A DNA stretch of 64,000 nucleotides from Labilibaculum euxinicum (GCF_009795715.1 NZ_WTCR01000016.1:41878-105877), one strand, 5' to 3'; shown: positions 42,068 to 51,518, counted from the stretch's first letter. Notes: a model not told the origin generated them from the letters alone. Program-made: numbers and translations.

Positions 42068-42879
42068 TACTTCCAGTATTCGTAAAAATGATTCACAGGC
42101 CCATGCCCTTCACCAATCCGATAATCAGCCCCTGCCATAATTGCATTGTTAATGTAATTTTTAGCCAACTGTACCGCCATTTGCAAATCGAAACCACGAG
42201 CCAGAAAAGCAGCACAAGCTGATGACATTGAACACCCAGTTCCATGAGTATTTCTTGTATTTAACCGTTTGGATTTCATCGAAATACTCTCCTGATTTTC
42301 AAAATCGTAAAAAACATCAATTAAATCATCACCGTCTAAGTGCCCCGCTTTTAGCAAAACTGAAACCTGAAATAAATTTGCTAATTCCTTAGCGCAAGGA
42401 ATAAATTCCGATTGAGATTCAATCTTTCGGCCCAATAAAATTTCAGCTTCCGGAACATTTGGTGTTATCACTCTCACTCTGGGAATCAAAAATCTTTTTA
42501 GTGTATCAACCGCCTCATCCAACAATAAAACATCACCCGATGTTGCGACCATTACTGGATCCAAAACAATATTCTTTATGCCCTTGTATTGATCCAAAAC
42601 GCAGCAAACAGCAAGAATTGTATTTGAAGAATGCAACATGCCAATTTTTATGGAATCAGCACCAATATCTGAAAGAACTGATTCAATTTGCTCCTGCAAA
42701 ACCTGATCTGGAACAGCATGAACATTACTCACGCCCAAGGTATTTTGAACTGTAATTGCTGTTATTGCCGTTGCGGCATAACAACCGCAAGCCGAAATTG
42801 ATTTAATATCAGCCTGAATTCCAGCTCCTCCTCCGGAATCACTTCCGGCTATACTTAAAACTCTATTGTATGTTTTCAT
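42067..42879 (-). CDS. thiD: Hydroxymethylpyrimidine/phosphomethylpyrimidine kinase
   Basis: A 270-residue ribokinase-fold enzyme that phosphorylates HMP twice for thiamin synthesis. Signatures are LSIAGSDSGGGAGIQADIKSISACGCYAATAITAITVQNT at the start, IKIGMLHSS, VLDPVMVATSGDVLL, and the anion-hole segment NTRNTHGTGCSMSSACAAFLARG. It overlaps tenA copy 2 upstream by 17 bp and touches tenA copy 1 downstream, a tightly packed operon. Confidence 0.95.
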   Translation of the reverse strand: MKTYNRVLSIAGSDSGGGAGIQADIKSISACGCYAATAITAITVQNTLGVSNVHAVPDQVLQEQIESVLSDIGADSIKIGMLHSSNTILAVCCVLDQYKGIKNIVLDPVMVATSGDVLLLDEAVDTLKRFLIPRVRVITPNVPEAEILLGRKIESQSEFIPCAKELANLFQVSVLLKAGHLDGDDLIDVFYDFENQESISMKSKRLNTRNTHGTGCSMSSACAAFLARGFDLQMAVQLAKNYINNAIMAGADYRIGEGHGPVNHFYEYWK

Positions 42880-43543
42880 ACATAATTATATTTGATTTTA
42901 CAGGCCACTCCTCCATTTCATAGGCACTTTTCCAAAACATCCATTCCAATTTCGAAGCTATTACAAAAGCATCAATCATTTTATTTTGATTACATATCGT
43001 AGTTCCTTTAGCCAATTCGTTGCAAATCTCAATAGCCAACTCAACCGCTTCCGAAAATTCATCTCCTCCATAAGTGTCAATCCAATTTTGATACTGATTC
43101 TCACCAGGTATCTGATTTTCCAAAATATAATCTCCAACTTTTTTGTAGATCCAAAAACATGGCAAAATGGCAGCAACAGCCTCCTCGATCGAAGTTGCTG
43201 CCAATTGTTTATGAATATAGCAGGTATACAACAAACAAGAAGGTGAAGCTTCTACGACTTTCTTCCTGCTTTGCAAATAAAACTGATGCAATGCCTGTTC
43301 AACAGCCACCGTATCAAGAGCAAAACTCAAAAAAACCTTTCTATGCTCCGACTTATCTAATTTACAGGCAATACCTGCCAGCACTTTCCCAAATTCAGCC
43401 AAATAAATAGAATCCTGCTCCAAATAAAAATTGAATTTTTCCCGTTCAAGCGTACCACTAGTCAATTCCTTTATAAAGGATAAGTTCAATATTTGTGTGT
43501 AGATTTCCTCAATTGATTCCCAGGCTTTTGTACTCCAGTCCAT
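42863..43543 (-). CDS. tenA: TenA thiaminase II (aminopyrimidine hydrolase)
   Basis: A 226-residue cytosolic enzyme closer to classical TenA. It has EQDSIYLAEFGKVLAG (aspartate), VAAILPCFWIYKKVGDYI (catalytic cysteine), DTYGGDEFSEAV (tyrosine and pocket) and ASKLEWMFWKSAYEMEEWP (glutamate and aromatic C-terminus, as in B. subtilis TenA). It would recover HMP for the ThiD kinase encoded next. It starts directly after thiE (43544) and overlaps thiD by 17 bp. Confidence 0.9.
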   Translation of the reverse strand: MDWSTKAWESIEEIYTQILNLSFIKELTSGTLEREKFNFYLEQDSIYLAEFGKVLAGIACKLDKSEHRKVFLSFALDTVAVEQALHQFYLQSRKKVVEASPSCLLYTCYIHKQLAATSIEEAVAAILPCFWIYKKVGDYILENQIPGENQYQNWIDTYGGDEFSEAVELAIEICNELAKGTTICNQNKMIDAFVIASKLEWMFWKSAYEMEEWPVKSNIIMYENIQ

Positions 43544-44203
43544 TTACTCAATGTGTTCATTCATTATACTATCAATAATCTTTTTTAATTCTCTTGCTGC
43601 TTTTTCAGGATATTCCTGCGAAATTATTGCAGAAACAAGAGCAACGCCATCAGCCCCTGCCTCTATAATACTCCCCAAATTATTCTTATTGATCCCGCCA
43701 ATAGCCACGCATGGATGTTTTGAAAAAGAAGCAATCTCCTTTATCCCATCAAGCCCAAGTGGTTTAGCAATATCGCTCTTTGTTTGTGTCGAAAAGACAG
43801 GCGATAAACCAATATAATCTACATCCAAATCATTTGCCTCTCTTGCCTGTTTGATACTCTCCACTGATAATCCAATGATCTTATCAAATCCTAGAATTTT
43901 TCTAGCTTCCTTATAGGGCAAATCACTCTGTCCTATATGTAAACCATCCGCATCAACAGCCAAGGCAATATCCAACCTATCATTAACAATTAACGGTACA
44001 TTGTAAACTTTTAAAATGTGTTTTACCGACATTATCAACTCATAGAATTCTCTAGTCGTCGAATTCTTTTCGCGAATTTGTACCATACTCACGCCTCCTT
44101 TAATGGCAGCTTCAATAATCTCTGCAAGAGGTTTCCCATTTGCAAGGTCACTGTCAGTAACTAAATACAATTTTAGATCTTCCTTTCTCATTGTAAAGTA
44201 CAA
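43544..44203 (-). CDS. thiE: Thiamine phosphate synthase
   Basis: A 219-residue TIM-barrel enzyme joining HMP-PP and THZ-P to thiamin phosphate. Visible are MVQIREKNSTTREFYE (pyrophosphate-binding region), LIVNDRLDIALAVDADGLHIGQSDLPYKEAR, IGLSPVFSTQTKSDI and CVAIGGINKNNLGSIIEAGADGVALVSAI. It overlaps thiM by 16 bp. Length and order are normal. Confidence 0.95.
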   Translation of the reverse strand: MYFTMRKEDLKLYLVTDSDLANGKPLAEIIEAAIKGGVSMVQIREKNSTTREFYELIMSVKHILKVYNVPLIVNDRLDIALAVDADGLHIGQSDLPYKEARKILGFDKIIGLSVESIKQAREANDLDVDYIGLSPVFSTQTKSDIAKPLGLDGIKEIASFSKHPCVAIGGINKNNLGSIIEAGADGVALVSAIISQEYPEKAARELKKIIDSIMNEHIE

Positions 44204-44988
44204 GTTGCTTTTTCAATTTCTTTTTCAGATAAACTGTACAGACAATCAATAAAATGCATTTGCATACTTCCCGGTCCATTAGACTTAGATGCAGCAAATT
44301 CACCAGTAATTCCCATCACCATCATCCCAAATACTGCCGCCTGAAATGTATTGGGATTTGTTGCAGCAAATGCACCCAAAACTGCTGTAGCTGTGCATCC
44401 CATTCCAGTAACTTTGGCCATCAATTGATTCCCAAAACCAACCGATTCAACTTTTATTCCATCAGTAATAATATCAATCTCACCGCTTATAACAACAACA
44501 CAATTGTTTCCCGATGCCAAAATTTTAGCTGATTCTAAAGCAACATCCGCAGCCACAGAACTATCAACTCCTTTCGTAAGCATTGTTTGATCAACTAAAG
44601 CCATTATTTCGGAAGCATTTCCCCTTATTATATTAGGCTTGCACGTTTCAATTATTCGCAAAGCACTCGATGTTCGATAAGGCGTTGCACCTGCACCTAC
44701 AGGATCGAATACAACTGGTATTTTTCTTTCCCGGGCTTTTTCACCTGCAATAATCATGGATTCGACCCATTCTTCCGATAAAGTACCCATATTAATTACC
44801 AATGCTGAAGCAATATTTACCATATCTTTCACTTCGTGCAAGGCATGTGCCATTACTGGAGAAGCACCAATAGCGAGCAGAGCATTTGCAGTCGTATTCA
44901 TCACTACAAAATTAGTAATATTATGAACCAAAGGAGCTTGCTCTCTGATAGCAGATAAATTTTCAATTAATTTATTACCCATTTTCAT
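44188..44988 (-). CDS. thiM: Hydroxyethylthiazole kinase
   Basis: A 266-residue ribokinase-like enzyme that phosphorylates the thiazole moiety for thiamin salvage. Landmarks: LVHNITNFVVMNTTANALLAIGASPVMAHA at the start, VFDPVGAGATPYRT, IRGNASEIMAL and the catalytic segment KVTGMGCTATAVLGAF. No thiazole synthesis genes (thiG, thiH, thiF, thiS) are in this window. With tenA, thiD and thiE this operon therefore looks like a salvage unit. Confidence 0.95.
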   Translation of the reverse strand: MKMGNKLIENLSAIREQAPLVHNITNFVVMNTTANALLAIGASPVMAHALHEVKDMVNIASALVINMGTLSEEWVESMIIAGEKARERKIPVVFDPVGAGATPYRTSSALRIIETCKPNIIRGNASEIMALVDQTMLTKGVDSSVAADVALESAKILASGNNCVVVISGEIDIITDGIKVESVGFGNQLMAKVTGMGCTATAVLGAFAATNPNTFQAAVFGMMVMGITGEFAASKSNGPGSMQMHFIDCLYSLSEKEIEKATCTLQ

Positions 44989-44994
44989 AACCGA

Positions 44995-45696
44995 TTAGTT
45001 TTTAATTGCACAAATAGCTACATAATCACCACAATCAAATCCGTTAATTGGTTCTTCAGCCACCAGATTGGAATTTAAGGGGTGTTTGGTTAATGTCTGA
45101 GCAAATTGAAGATTATTAAAATTGGATTTCTTCAACATATCCACCTTTTCTGCAGTAGTTCTCCAATTAGCTGCTTTCACAAACTCAATAGGATAAGGGT
45201 TTCTTGGATGAACTCCTTCCAATAATGGGTGTTCCCAAGTGCCTAACGCTTTTGCCAGATTATACAAAACTCCATAAGAACTTTCTTTAGGAACATCAAT
45301 AACTACAATTTTACCATCTGGACGTAGAGCATCGTAAGATTTATTAAATGCTTTTTGCAAATCGCTAATATAACTTGGCGTACCATTAAACAAAATTGTA
45401 TCGTAGTTTTCCTTACCTAACTCCATCTCCTCCGCAGTGCTTATGTCCACATTAAGTCCACGTTTCCTAGCGATATCAGCCATTCCTTCCGAAGGTTCAA
45501 TTCCATTTTTTATCGAAATATTGAATTCTTTTTCAAGAATTGTTTCGAACAAGCCACTTCCACAACCAACAGAGAATATATCTCCTGCATTTTCAAGAAA
45601 ATGGGCAACAAGTTTTACTTCAGAATACAATACATTTTCATTTTCGAGAAACCACGCATCATAATCTGATGCGTACTTATTAAATTTAGAACTCAT
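44995..45696 (-). CDS. SAM-dependent methyltransferase, first gene of the thiamin operon
   Basis: A 233-residue class I methyltransferase. The N-terminal FNKYASDYDAWFLENENVLYSEVKLV is a family-typical cap, and AGDIFSVGCGSGLFETIL (near 38) is the SAM-binding glycine motif. ALRPDGKIVVIDVPKESSYGVLYNLAKAL is the later strand/helix. It is separated from thiM by 6 bp and is the first gene after the TPP riboswitch, so it is expressed with the salvage genes. Its role there is unknown; it could modify a thiamin breakdown product. Confidence 0.85.
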   Translation of the reverse strand: MSSKFNKYASDYDAWFLENENVLYSEVKLVAHFLENAGDIFSVGCGSGLFETILEKEFNISIKNGIEPSEGMADIARKRGLNVDISTAEEMELGKENYDTILFNGTPSYISDLQKAFNKSYDALRPDGKIVVIDVPKESSYGVLYNLAKALGTWEHPLLEGVHPRNPYPIEFVKAANWRTTAEKVDMLKKSNFNNLQFAQTLTKHPLNSNLVAEEPINGFDCGDYVAICAIKN

Positions 45697-45753
45697 TTGT
45701 TATTTTTAATTAGTCAAATAATTAGTAATAATTATCTGCAAAACAAAAGGCTG

Positions 45754-45792
45754 TAAAAACAGAAAACCGCCTCGTACATAACGAAACGGTTC
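45754..45792 (-). terminator. Attenuator hairpin between TPP riboswitch and thiamin operon
   Basis: On the minus strand AACCGTTTCGT and ACGAGGCGGTT pair (two G-T pairs) around a short loop, followed by TTCTGTTTTT. It is placed downstream of the riboswitch and upstream of the methyltransferase start, where a ligand-dependent transcription terminator would be expected. Confidence 0.75.
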
Positions 45793-45828
45793 TATCTAAT
45801 TACTTAGGCAAGTTAAAATCAGACGAAT

Positions 45829-45907
45829 CATTTCCCTACGCTACTATTATGCAGATCAGGTAAAAGGGTAAAGTCTCAGCCCAAATAAATACTCAAGCAC
45901 CCCTAAC
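45829..45907 (-). ncRNA. TPP riboswitch (thi box)
   Basis: On the minus strand the aptamer reads GGGGTGCTTGAG, GGGCTGAGA, then TACCCTTTTACCTGATCTG, CATAATAGTAGCGTAGGGAA. These are the hallmark segments of the thi box (CUGAGA, ACCUGAUCUG, GCGNAGGGAA). It lies about 130 bp before the methyltransferase-thiM-thiE-tenA-thiD-tenA operon. With the following hairpin it should switch off transcription when thiamin pyrophosphate is bound. Confidence 0.95.
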
Positions 45908-46020
45908 GACACGACAAAGGTATTAATATTTTACAATAGAATGTATTAGAAACAAATGATTTTGACTTCTGTGTGCAGTACTTAACAAATCACCCATCCT
46001 CTCTTGAGAACGCATATTTC

Positions 46021-46581
46021 CTAAGTATTAAATAAGATCTCTGCGGTTGCCACAATTTCAACCCTTCCTTTAGTTGGAATCAGATCATTCCAAACCCAAT
46101 TGTAATGTTCAATTACTTTCTCTGCAGATAAATGGAGCCGATCCGCCGTTGTATGCGCATCTTTAACTACGGTAATATTAAAATCCTTAATCAATGCAGA
46201 TTGAATTGTGGATTCTACACAAAAATCAGTTGCACATCCCGTAATCACCAATTCGCTCACGTTTAGTTCTTTCAATTTCTCTTCAAGGTCGGATTCATAA
46301 AAAGAATCATTCGCCGTTTTATATAGAACCAAATCAGATTCAGCAATGTTTAGATCATCCAGAATTTCCCACTCTTCTGTACCAGGCACAAAACAATTCT
46401 GTTTCGAACCATTGTGCTGTATGTATACTACAGGATTCCCATATTCACGAAATCCAGCGGACAATTGATTGATTCGCTTCACAACTCCCTTTGTGTCATA
46501 ACGAGGAGTTGCGGGTGTAAACGAGCCTTTTTGCATGTCGATGATTAGAAGAGCACTGGAATTTGTCTGATTTTCTTTCAT
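46021..46581 (-). CDS. Isochorismatase-family cysteine hydrolase
   Basis: A 186-residue cytosolic hydrolase. It has the catalytic aspartate in LLIIDMQKGSFTP, a lysine in LYKTANDSFYESDLE and the cysteine in VITGCATDFCVESTIQSAL. Only modestly similar to the family member at 40808. It lies just upstream of the riboswitch, ending 113 bp before it, and is probably transcribed from its own promoter. The substrate is unknown. Confidence 0.88.
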   Translation of the reverse strand: MKENQTNSSALLIIDMQKGSFTPATPRYDTKGVVKRINQLSAGFREYGNPVVYIQHNGSKQNCFVPGTEEWEILDDLNIAESDLVLYKTANDSFYESDLEEKLKELNVSELVITGCATDFCVESTIQSALIKDFNITVVKDAHTTADRLHLSAEKVIEHYNWVWNDLIPTKGRVEIVATAEILFNT

Positions 46582-46626
46582 TTCAACCTGTATTAAAAAA
46601 GGATTAATTTAATTTGATAATCAGAT

Positions 46627-47847
46627 TTATTCCTGATTCAAAAAATCACAAACTTTACTAAAAACAAGATCTAAGCTTTCTTCAATATTTACAGACTCTG
46701 CCTTATTCATTGGAAATGGATTTTCATGTGAATATGAATATGGAAAATCAAGCTCTTCTACAGTAATATTAATATCTCTGGAGGCTCCTTTCAAGGTATT
46801 TTCAATCTCGTAAGTCGGAAAAACAGAATCTCCTTTTAAGGCAATCGCATAAATCTGATTTTCGGCTTTTTTAAACAAAGCTTCTCTAAAATATCTCATA
46901 TTCTTGTACTCCAACATGGTATGAAATACCTTCCCTTCCATGTGATCTTCTTCAATGTAATGATGCAGAAGATTATCTTTCTTTAAAAAACTGCTGAAAT
47001 GCTCAACCAAATAAGAATACAAGGTAACATTAACTTCACTATCCAGAATAAATTTAGAAACAGGAGACAAACGATTAAATACAGCACCACTGCAAAACAA
47101 ACACAATTTTGTTTCACTAAAATAATTTTTGTGGTTTGTTAACTTCAGAATTTCAGCCAAAAAACCTCCGATAGAGTATGCAAAAATATCAAAACTAAAA
47201 TCCTTATCGATTAATTCATGCTTGCCGCTTTTACACTCTTCAATAAATTGAATGATATCGTAATAAGTTTGCAAACCCGACCAGATAAATCTTTGTGGCA
47301 TGGAATGAAGCCGCATGCTGATGGCTACATTCGATAATGAGGAACCAATAATATTTGGAAATTGTGCTTTTCGTTTTTTGCTCAATTCAAACATTGCCTT
47401 TTTATCGCTCCAGTGCTTTGGTGCACGCTGCATATGAAATGCGATCGGAAAAAAGACAACTGCACTCTGTGTTTTCTCACAAATAGCTTGTCCCCATGGC
47501 AAATATTTATCCCACGTTTTTTCATTAAAGCCATGAAAGATAAATGTTAGTTTTTCTATTTTACAATCCCCTTTTGGTTTTAATATATTATAGCTGAAGT
47601 TTTTATTTTCCTCAACAACAACATCATTCATATGCACATCATCCTGTATTTCACCAATTTCGTTCTGGGCAAACATGTTCTCGATAAGATCCAACTTATG
47701 ACTTTCACAATAATAGTTGGTTTTACCTGGTAAAATATCGTGTGCTAAAGAATGAAATTGATACTCTCTAAATTCCATCCCGTCAAACTCTGACTCTCCT
47801 CCATCAAAGGCCAATTTTAATTCATGACAACGATCAACATATGACAT
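46627..47847 (-). CDS. Alpha/beta-hydrolase-like protein of unknown function
   Basis: About 407 residues if started at MSYVDRCHELK; a frame start 42 bp further upstream adds a poorly conserved MYSAIYINSLKFII. I prefer the shorter start. The region around IEKLTFIFHGFNEKTWDKYLPWGQAI looks like the oxyanion strand of an alpha/beta hydrolase, and FDIFAYSIGGFLAEILKL carries the nucleophile-like S-x-G-G. It resembles a DUF family of Bacteroidota proteins (perhaps DUF6051). No signal peptide. The substrate is unknown, and it is not evidently tied to the thiamin genes. Confidence 0.7.
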   Translation of the reverse strand: MSYVDRCHELKLAFDGGESEFDGMEFREYQFHSLAHDILPGKTNYYCESHKLDLIENMFAQNEIGEIQDDVHMNDVVVEENKNFSYNILKPKGDCKIEKLTFIFHGFNEKTWDKYLPWGQAICEKTQSAVVFFPIAFHMQRAPKHWSDKKAMFELSKKRKAQFPNIIGSSLSNVAISMRLHSMPQRFIWSGLQTYYDIIQFIEECKSGKHELIDKDFSFDIFAYSIGGFLAEILKLTNHKNYFSETKLCLFCSGAVFNRLSPVSKFILDSEVNVTLYSYLVEHFSSFLKKDNLLHHYIEEDHMEGKVFHTMLEYKNMRYFREALFKKAENQIYAIALKGDSVFPTYEIENTLKGASRDINITVEELDFPYSYSHENPFPMNKAESVNIEESLDLVFSKVCDFLNQE

Positions 47848-48030
47848 AATAATAAACTTTAATGAATTGATATAGATTGCTGAATACAATCATGTATATT
47901 CTATTGCAAAATTCGAATTTACAAAAACACCACTGATTAACAAAAAACAATCCGGTAATTAGATATACTTCTTAATTTTTTCTGATTATTTTTACAATTA
48001 CGAAACAAAAAACCACTCCAAATCAAAATT

Positions 48031-48450
48031 ATGTACCAGAAAGACTTTATTATGCGAATGCTTGAAATGATTGCTGATTTAATCGCTCTCCTTTTAGGTT
48101 TAATTAAAAAAGGAGACTTGTCGCAAGCTCATAAATTACTAGAGAATGCTTATCGTGATTTTCTGAAAGAAGATGCCTCATTCTTTAGAAATCTCCCAAA
48201 AGAAAAACTTACCGAAGATTTGCTTACAAAGCACAATTACACAAATAGTCATTTAAAGATATTATCGGAGCTCTTTTTTGCTGAGGCAGAATTGAATATT
48301 GCTAAAGGTGATAAAGTGAATGGCTTAAATTATTACGAAAAATCGTTATTGCTGTTGGAATTTACAGAAAAAGATTCCAATACTTTTTCGCTAAGCAACG
48401 ACTCGAAAATCAGATCACTAAAAGAGAAAATTAAAATATCCATGCAGTAA
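48031..48450 (+). CDS. Helical protein of unknown function (DUF6483-like)
   Basis: A 139-residue protein that starts MYQKDFIMRMLEMIADLIAL, a start also found in DUF6483 proteins. The rest looks like helical, TPR-like pairs (SQAHKLLENAYRDFL, ELFFAEAELNIAKGDKVNGLNYYEKSLLLLEF). Likely cytosolic. Single gene followed by a strong hairpin terminator. Function unknown; the DUF assignment is from memory of its N-terminal pattern. Confidence 0.65.
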   Translation: MYQKDFIMRMLEMIADLIALLLGLIKKGDLSQAHKLLENAYRDFLKEDASFFRNLPKEKLTEDLLTKHNYTNSHLKILSELFFAEAELNIAKGDKVNGLNYYEKSLLLLEFTEKDSNTFSLSNDSKIRSLKEKIKISMQ

Positions 48451-48554
48451 AACATGAAATTTAGTCAACAAGAAAAGAAAGTATAATTTTGGATCCCGAG
48501 GAGAACTACATTGAAATAACCAAATGATTTTTAGAAGAACAACTATATTTAATT

Positions 48555-48587
48555 GAAAAAAGGTTGCCATACGACAACCTTTTTTTA
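48555..48587. terminator. Terminator between the 48031 gene and the PQQ-repeat gene
   Basis: AAAAAAGGTTG and CAACCTTTTTTT form an 11-bp stem with an eight-base loop. It has T-runs on both strands, so it can serve both convergent genes. Confidence 0.85.
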
Positions 48588-48609
48588 TTTAATTCGACAA
48601 TTAAAATAA

Positions 48610-50481
48610 TTAAAATTTGTAGGCACTAATCAAATGATTATTTTCATTTACAAGAACTACATTTTCAACTTCATCAATCACATAATCCGGCGTTTTATCC
48701 ATCAATTCAATTTGAACATCAACTTCACCTGTTACTTTATTCACCTTATCAATAAAATGTTTAATTCCTTCAGTCTCATCCTTAACTTTAGTAACAATAA
48801 ACTTATGGGATTTTATTGATTTTGAATTAGAATACCTCGTTTTAGTAATTTCAATTACCGGAGCCATATTTCCATCTGTTGTTTCTAAATATAAGCCTCC
48901 AACTACATTTGTTTCAGAAGTTCCATCTGTTTGATCAGAAGAAGTTCTATAAGCACCATTAGATAGAGAAGACAGCATCTTTATATTATCTAAACTACCT
49001 TCAATATCAAAATCTACACCAGCAATCATCAAACCAAGTTGTGCCGCGTTCTTAAAACCTCCCAAATCTGATGCTGGTTCAAAATATTTAGTATAAATAA
49101 TTTTTCCTGAAGGTGATAATAATGATACATGCTGATCTGTATTCAACAAATAGCCAGCATTTTCAATATATTCAGCTAACAGAGGTGTCTTCTTCTTCAC
49201 ATTATCCAGTACTACATCTTCTGCAAAAAGGTCAATTTGTCCGGTAGTCAGATCAAATTTATAAGCTTTTTTATTCTCAAAAAGAATTACCTTATCCTCT
49301 TTCTTATCGTAAGTAACAGCCGGTATTGCTTTAAATTTAACATCTCTATCCCAAACATCTTTTCCTTTTTCAAAATCTAAAATATTCGATCTTTCTGTCG
49401 AAATATATAATACCCCGTTTGCAGTAGGAGTTACATAATATGAATATCCTTTAATTTTACTTTGCCATAATTTATCACCTTCCATGTCTACTAAAGCAAC
49501 AGAACCTTCTTTTTCATTTTTACCAACAGCAATATATCCTTTCTCGGTTGGAATAACTTCCTCTAAAAAGTCAATTTTAAAACTTTTCTTCCATTTAAAA
49601 TTATTTGTTTTAAGATCGATAATATTGAATCCTTCTGTTTCTACAAGAATCAAATTTTCATCCTTATCAGCTCTTACATCAACAAGTGTTCCCTTCAACT
49701 TTAATTTACCTGGAGTAATATCCTCACCACTATTTGGATTCAAAACTTTCAACTTATTTGATTTTTTAACCCCAACATACAAACTATTATTGGCCTCAGA
49801 AAAAACCAAAGCATTAATTTTTTTATCGGCTTTAAACTTCCAAGTAATTTCACCATTATTTAAGTTAATAGCATAAATTTCATCTTTTATTCCAATCACT
49901 AAATTATTTTCATTGGTGAAAAATGGTCCATGATCAATATAGCTTACCTTTGAATATTTATTAAGTAATCCTTTTGATTCACCAACAACTGCAATCCATT
50001 CCTTTTTCCAGGTTTTAAGACTAAAACTCATTAGGTTTCGCTCATTATCCTTTAGCAATTCAAATAATATAATCCCTTGATCTGGAATAAGAGTAAAATC
50101 CTTTATTCTATATCCATCATCCTTGGTGTCAAACAAAACCTCACCATTACTTGAGTTCATTAAAATCCCTCTTACTTTACCTACAACTGGAGCATATTCA
50201 AAATAAATAATTGGCAACCCATCAATTGTCATAAAACTATTCTTATCTACAGCCTTAAACTCTTTATTGTGCCATACAGTTTCACCATTTTCATTATTCA
50301 TTGCTAGTAATCCTTTAGCACCTGAAGCAATAATAAAGCCTTCATTGGATTGCTTAATCCACCCAACTTCGTATAAAGCTTCCTTCAAATCAACATCCCA
50401 TAGTTTATTTTGAGAATAAGCTGTTACGACAAATAATATTGCAAAAAACAACGCACTAGTTCTTTTCATAAATTGATCCAT
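48610..50481 (-). CDS. PQQ-like beta-propeller exported protein
   Basis: A 623-residue protein with a signal peptide (MKRTSALFFAILFVVTAYSQN; a Met four residues upstream is a possible start). Repeated PQQ-type blades follow, with sequences such as GLLAMNNENGETVWH, IYAINLNNGEITWKFKAD, FNIIDLKTNNFKWKKSF and KAYKFDLTTGQIDLF. Such propellers act as scaffolds or bind polymers, as in BamB. No cofactor-dehydrogenase residues are evident. The C-terminal ~120 residues have another fold. It lies alone between unrelated genes. Confidence 0.85.
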   Translation of the reverse strand: MDQFMKRTSALFFAILFVVTAYSQNKLWDVDLKEALYEVGWIKQSNEGFIIASGAKGLLAMNNENGETVWHNKEFKAVDKNSFMTIDGLPIIYFEYAPVVGKVRGILMNSSNGEVLFDTKDDGYRIKDFTLIPDQGIILFELLKDNERNLMSFSLKTWKKEWIAVVGESKGLLNKYSKVSYIDHGPFFTNENNLVIGIKDEIYAINLNNGEITWKFKADKKINALVFSEANNSLYVGVKKSNKLKVLNPNSGEDITPGKLKLKGTLVDVRADKDENLILVETEGFNIIDLKTNNFKWKKSFKIDFLEEVIPTEKGYIAVGKNEKEGSVALVDMEGDKLWQSKIKGYSYYVTPTANGVLYISTERSNILDFEKGKDVWDRDVKFKAIPAVTYDKKEDKVILFENKKAYKFDLTTGQIDLFAEDVVLDNVKKKTPLLAEYIENAGYLLNTDQHVSLLSPSGKIIYTKYFEPASDLGGFKNAAQLGLMIAGVDFDIEGSLDNIKMLSSLSNGAYRTSSDQTDGTSETNVVGGLYLETTDGNMAPVIEITKTRYSNSKSIKSHKFIVTKVKDETEGIKHFIDKVNKVTGEVDVQIELMDKTPDYVIDEVENVVLVNENNHLISAYKF

Positions 50482-50742
50482 AATAATTTAATTACTTTAC
50501 TGGGTTTTGCTTAAAATATTAAATAACATGAAAGACAGATAAATTAACTGACCTCTACATTTTTTAAGCCTCGAATTTATACAAAACACAAACAAATAAT
50601 CATATAAAATGTGTTAGACTGAATATAAATTATCATATAAAATAAAAATGTTTTTGACACATGCTGAAGAAGTATCTTAATCTTTGGTTATTGTATTCGT
50701 AAAAAACTACATTTGTCAGTTACCAAAGCACTATATTAATCA

Positions 50743-51123
50743 ATGAGCTTTTCCAATAAAGATACAAAGGCCGATATAGCCTTAAAATATTTTCACAAAC
50801 CACCTGGTTATTACAACTGCGCTCAGGCAATCTATAAAGCTTTCCAAGAGGAGTTTAGAATTACTAATGATGAAATAAATGAGAGCTCAAAAGATGGCAA
50901 TGGAAAAGCAAAGGGCGGCAATTGCGGAGCTTACCATGCTGCTTTGGAATTACTGAAAGACAAACCTGAATTATTAGCTGAATTCACCAGACGTTTTCAA
51001 GAAAAATCAGAATATCTGACTTGTTTCGATATAAAATTCAACTACAGCATGTCCTGCAAAAATTTAGTACGCCTGGCATCCGATCTACTCGAAGAATTAA
51101 CGCTTTCATCTTCCAATAACTAA
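50743..51123 (+). CDS. C_GCAxxG_C_C-family protein
   Basis: A 126-residue cytosolic protein with a cysteine pattern of the C_GCAxxG_C_C family: YNCAQAIYKAF near 24, GKAKGGNCGAYHAALELL near 55 and SMSCKNLVRLASDLL near 105. Family members are redox or iron-sulfur related, but their function is unproven. The stop overlaps the start of mutT (TAATG), so the two form a coupled pair. Confidence 0.75.
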   Translation: MSFSNKDTKADIALKYFHKPPGYYNCAQAIYKAFQEEFRITNDEINESSKDGNGKAKGGNCGAYHAALELLKDKPELLAEFTRRFQEKSEYLTCFDIKFNYSMSCKNLVRLASDLLEELTLSSSNN

Positions 51124-51518
51124 TGGAACCGATCAAAGTTACCGCTGCAATAATCATTAAAAACGGGAAGGTATTTATTGCCCAACGAAGTAAGGATGAC
51201 GAATTATCCGGCAAATGGGAATTCCCGGGCGGGAAAATTGAATCTGGTGAAACACCTCAGCAATGCCTTAAGAGAGAATTGTTTGAAGAATTTGGAATAG
51301 AAACAAAAATTCTTGACTATTTTGGAGAGAGCATATTTGATTATGGCAACAAGCCAATTCATTTGCTGAGCTACTTTGCAGAACATCTGTCGGGTGAATT
51401 AATCCTTCAAGTTCATCAAAATTACAAATGGATTGAATCTGGAGAATTAGATAAAATTGACTGGGCGGCGGCTGATATTGAATTGGCAGAACAATTAAAA
51501 CAAAGATTAACCAAGTAA
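51123..51518 (+). CDS. NUDIX hydrolase of the MutT type
   Basis: A 131-residue enzyme with a full Nudix box, GGKIESGETPQQCLKRELFEEFGI (residues about 37-60). The segment LSGKWEFPGGK before it and KIDWAAADIELAEQL at the end are typical for (deoxy)nucleoside triphosphate pyrophosphohydrolases that clean oxidised nucleotides. Translated from the same mRNA as the cysteine-rich protein upstream. Its 3' end overlaps the convergent folK gene by 12 bp. Confidence 0.92.
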   Translation: MEPIKVTAAIIIKNGKVFIAQRSKDDELSGKWEFPGGKIESGETPQQCLKRELFEEFGIETKILDYFGESIFDYGNKPIHLLSYFAEHLSGELILQVHQNYKWIESGELDKIDWAAADIELAEQLKQRLTK

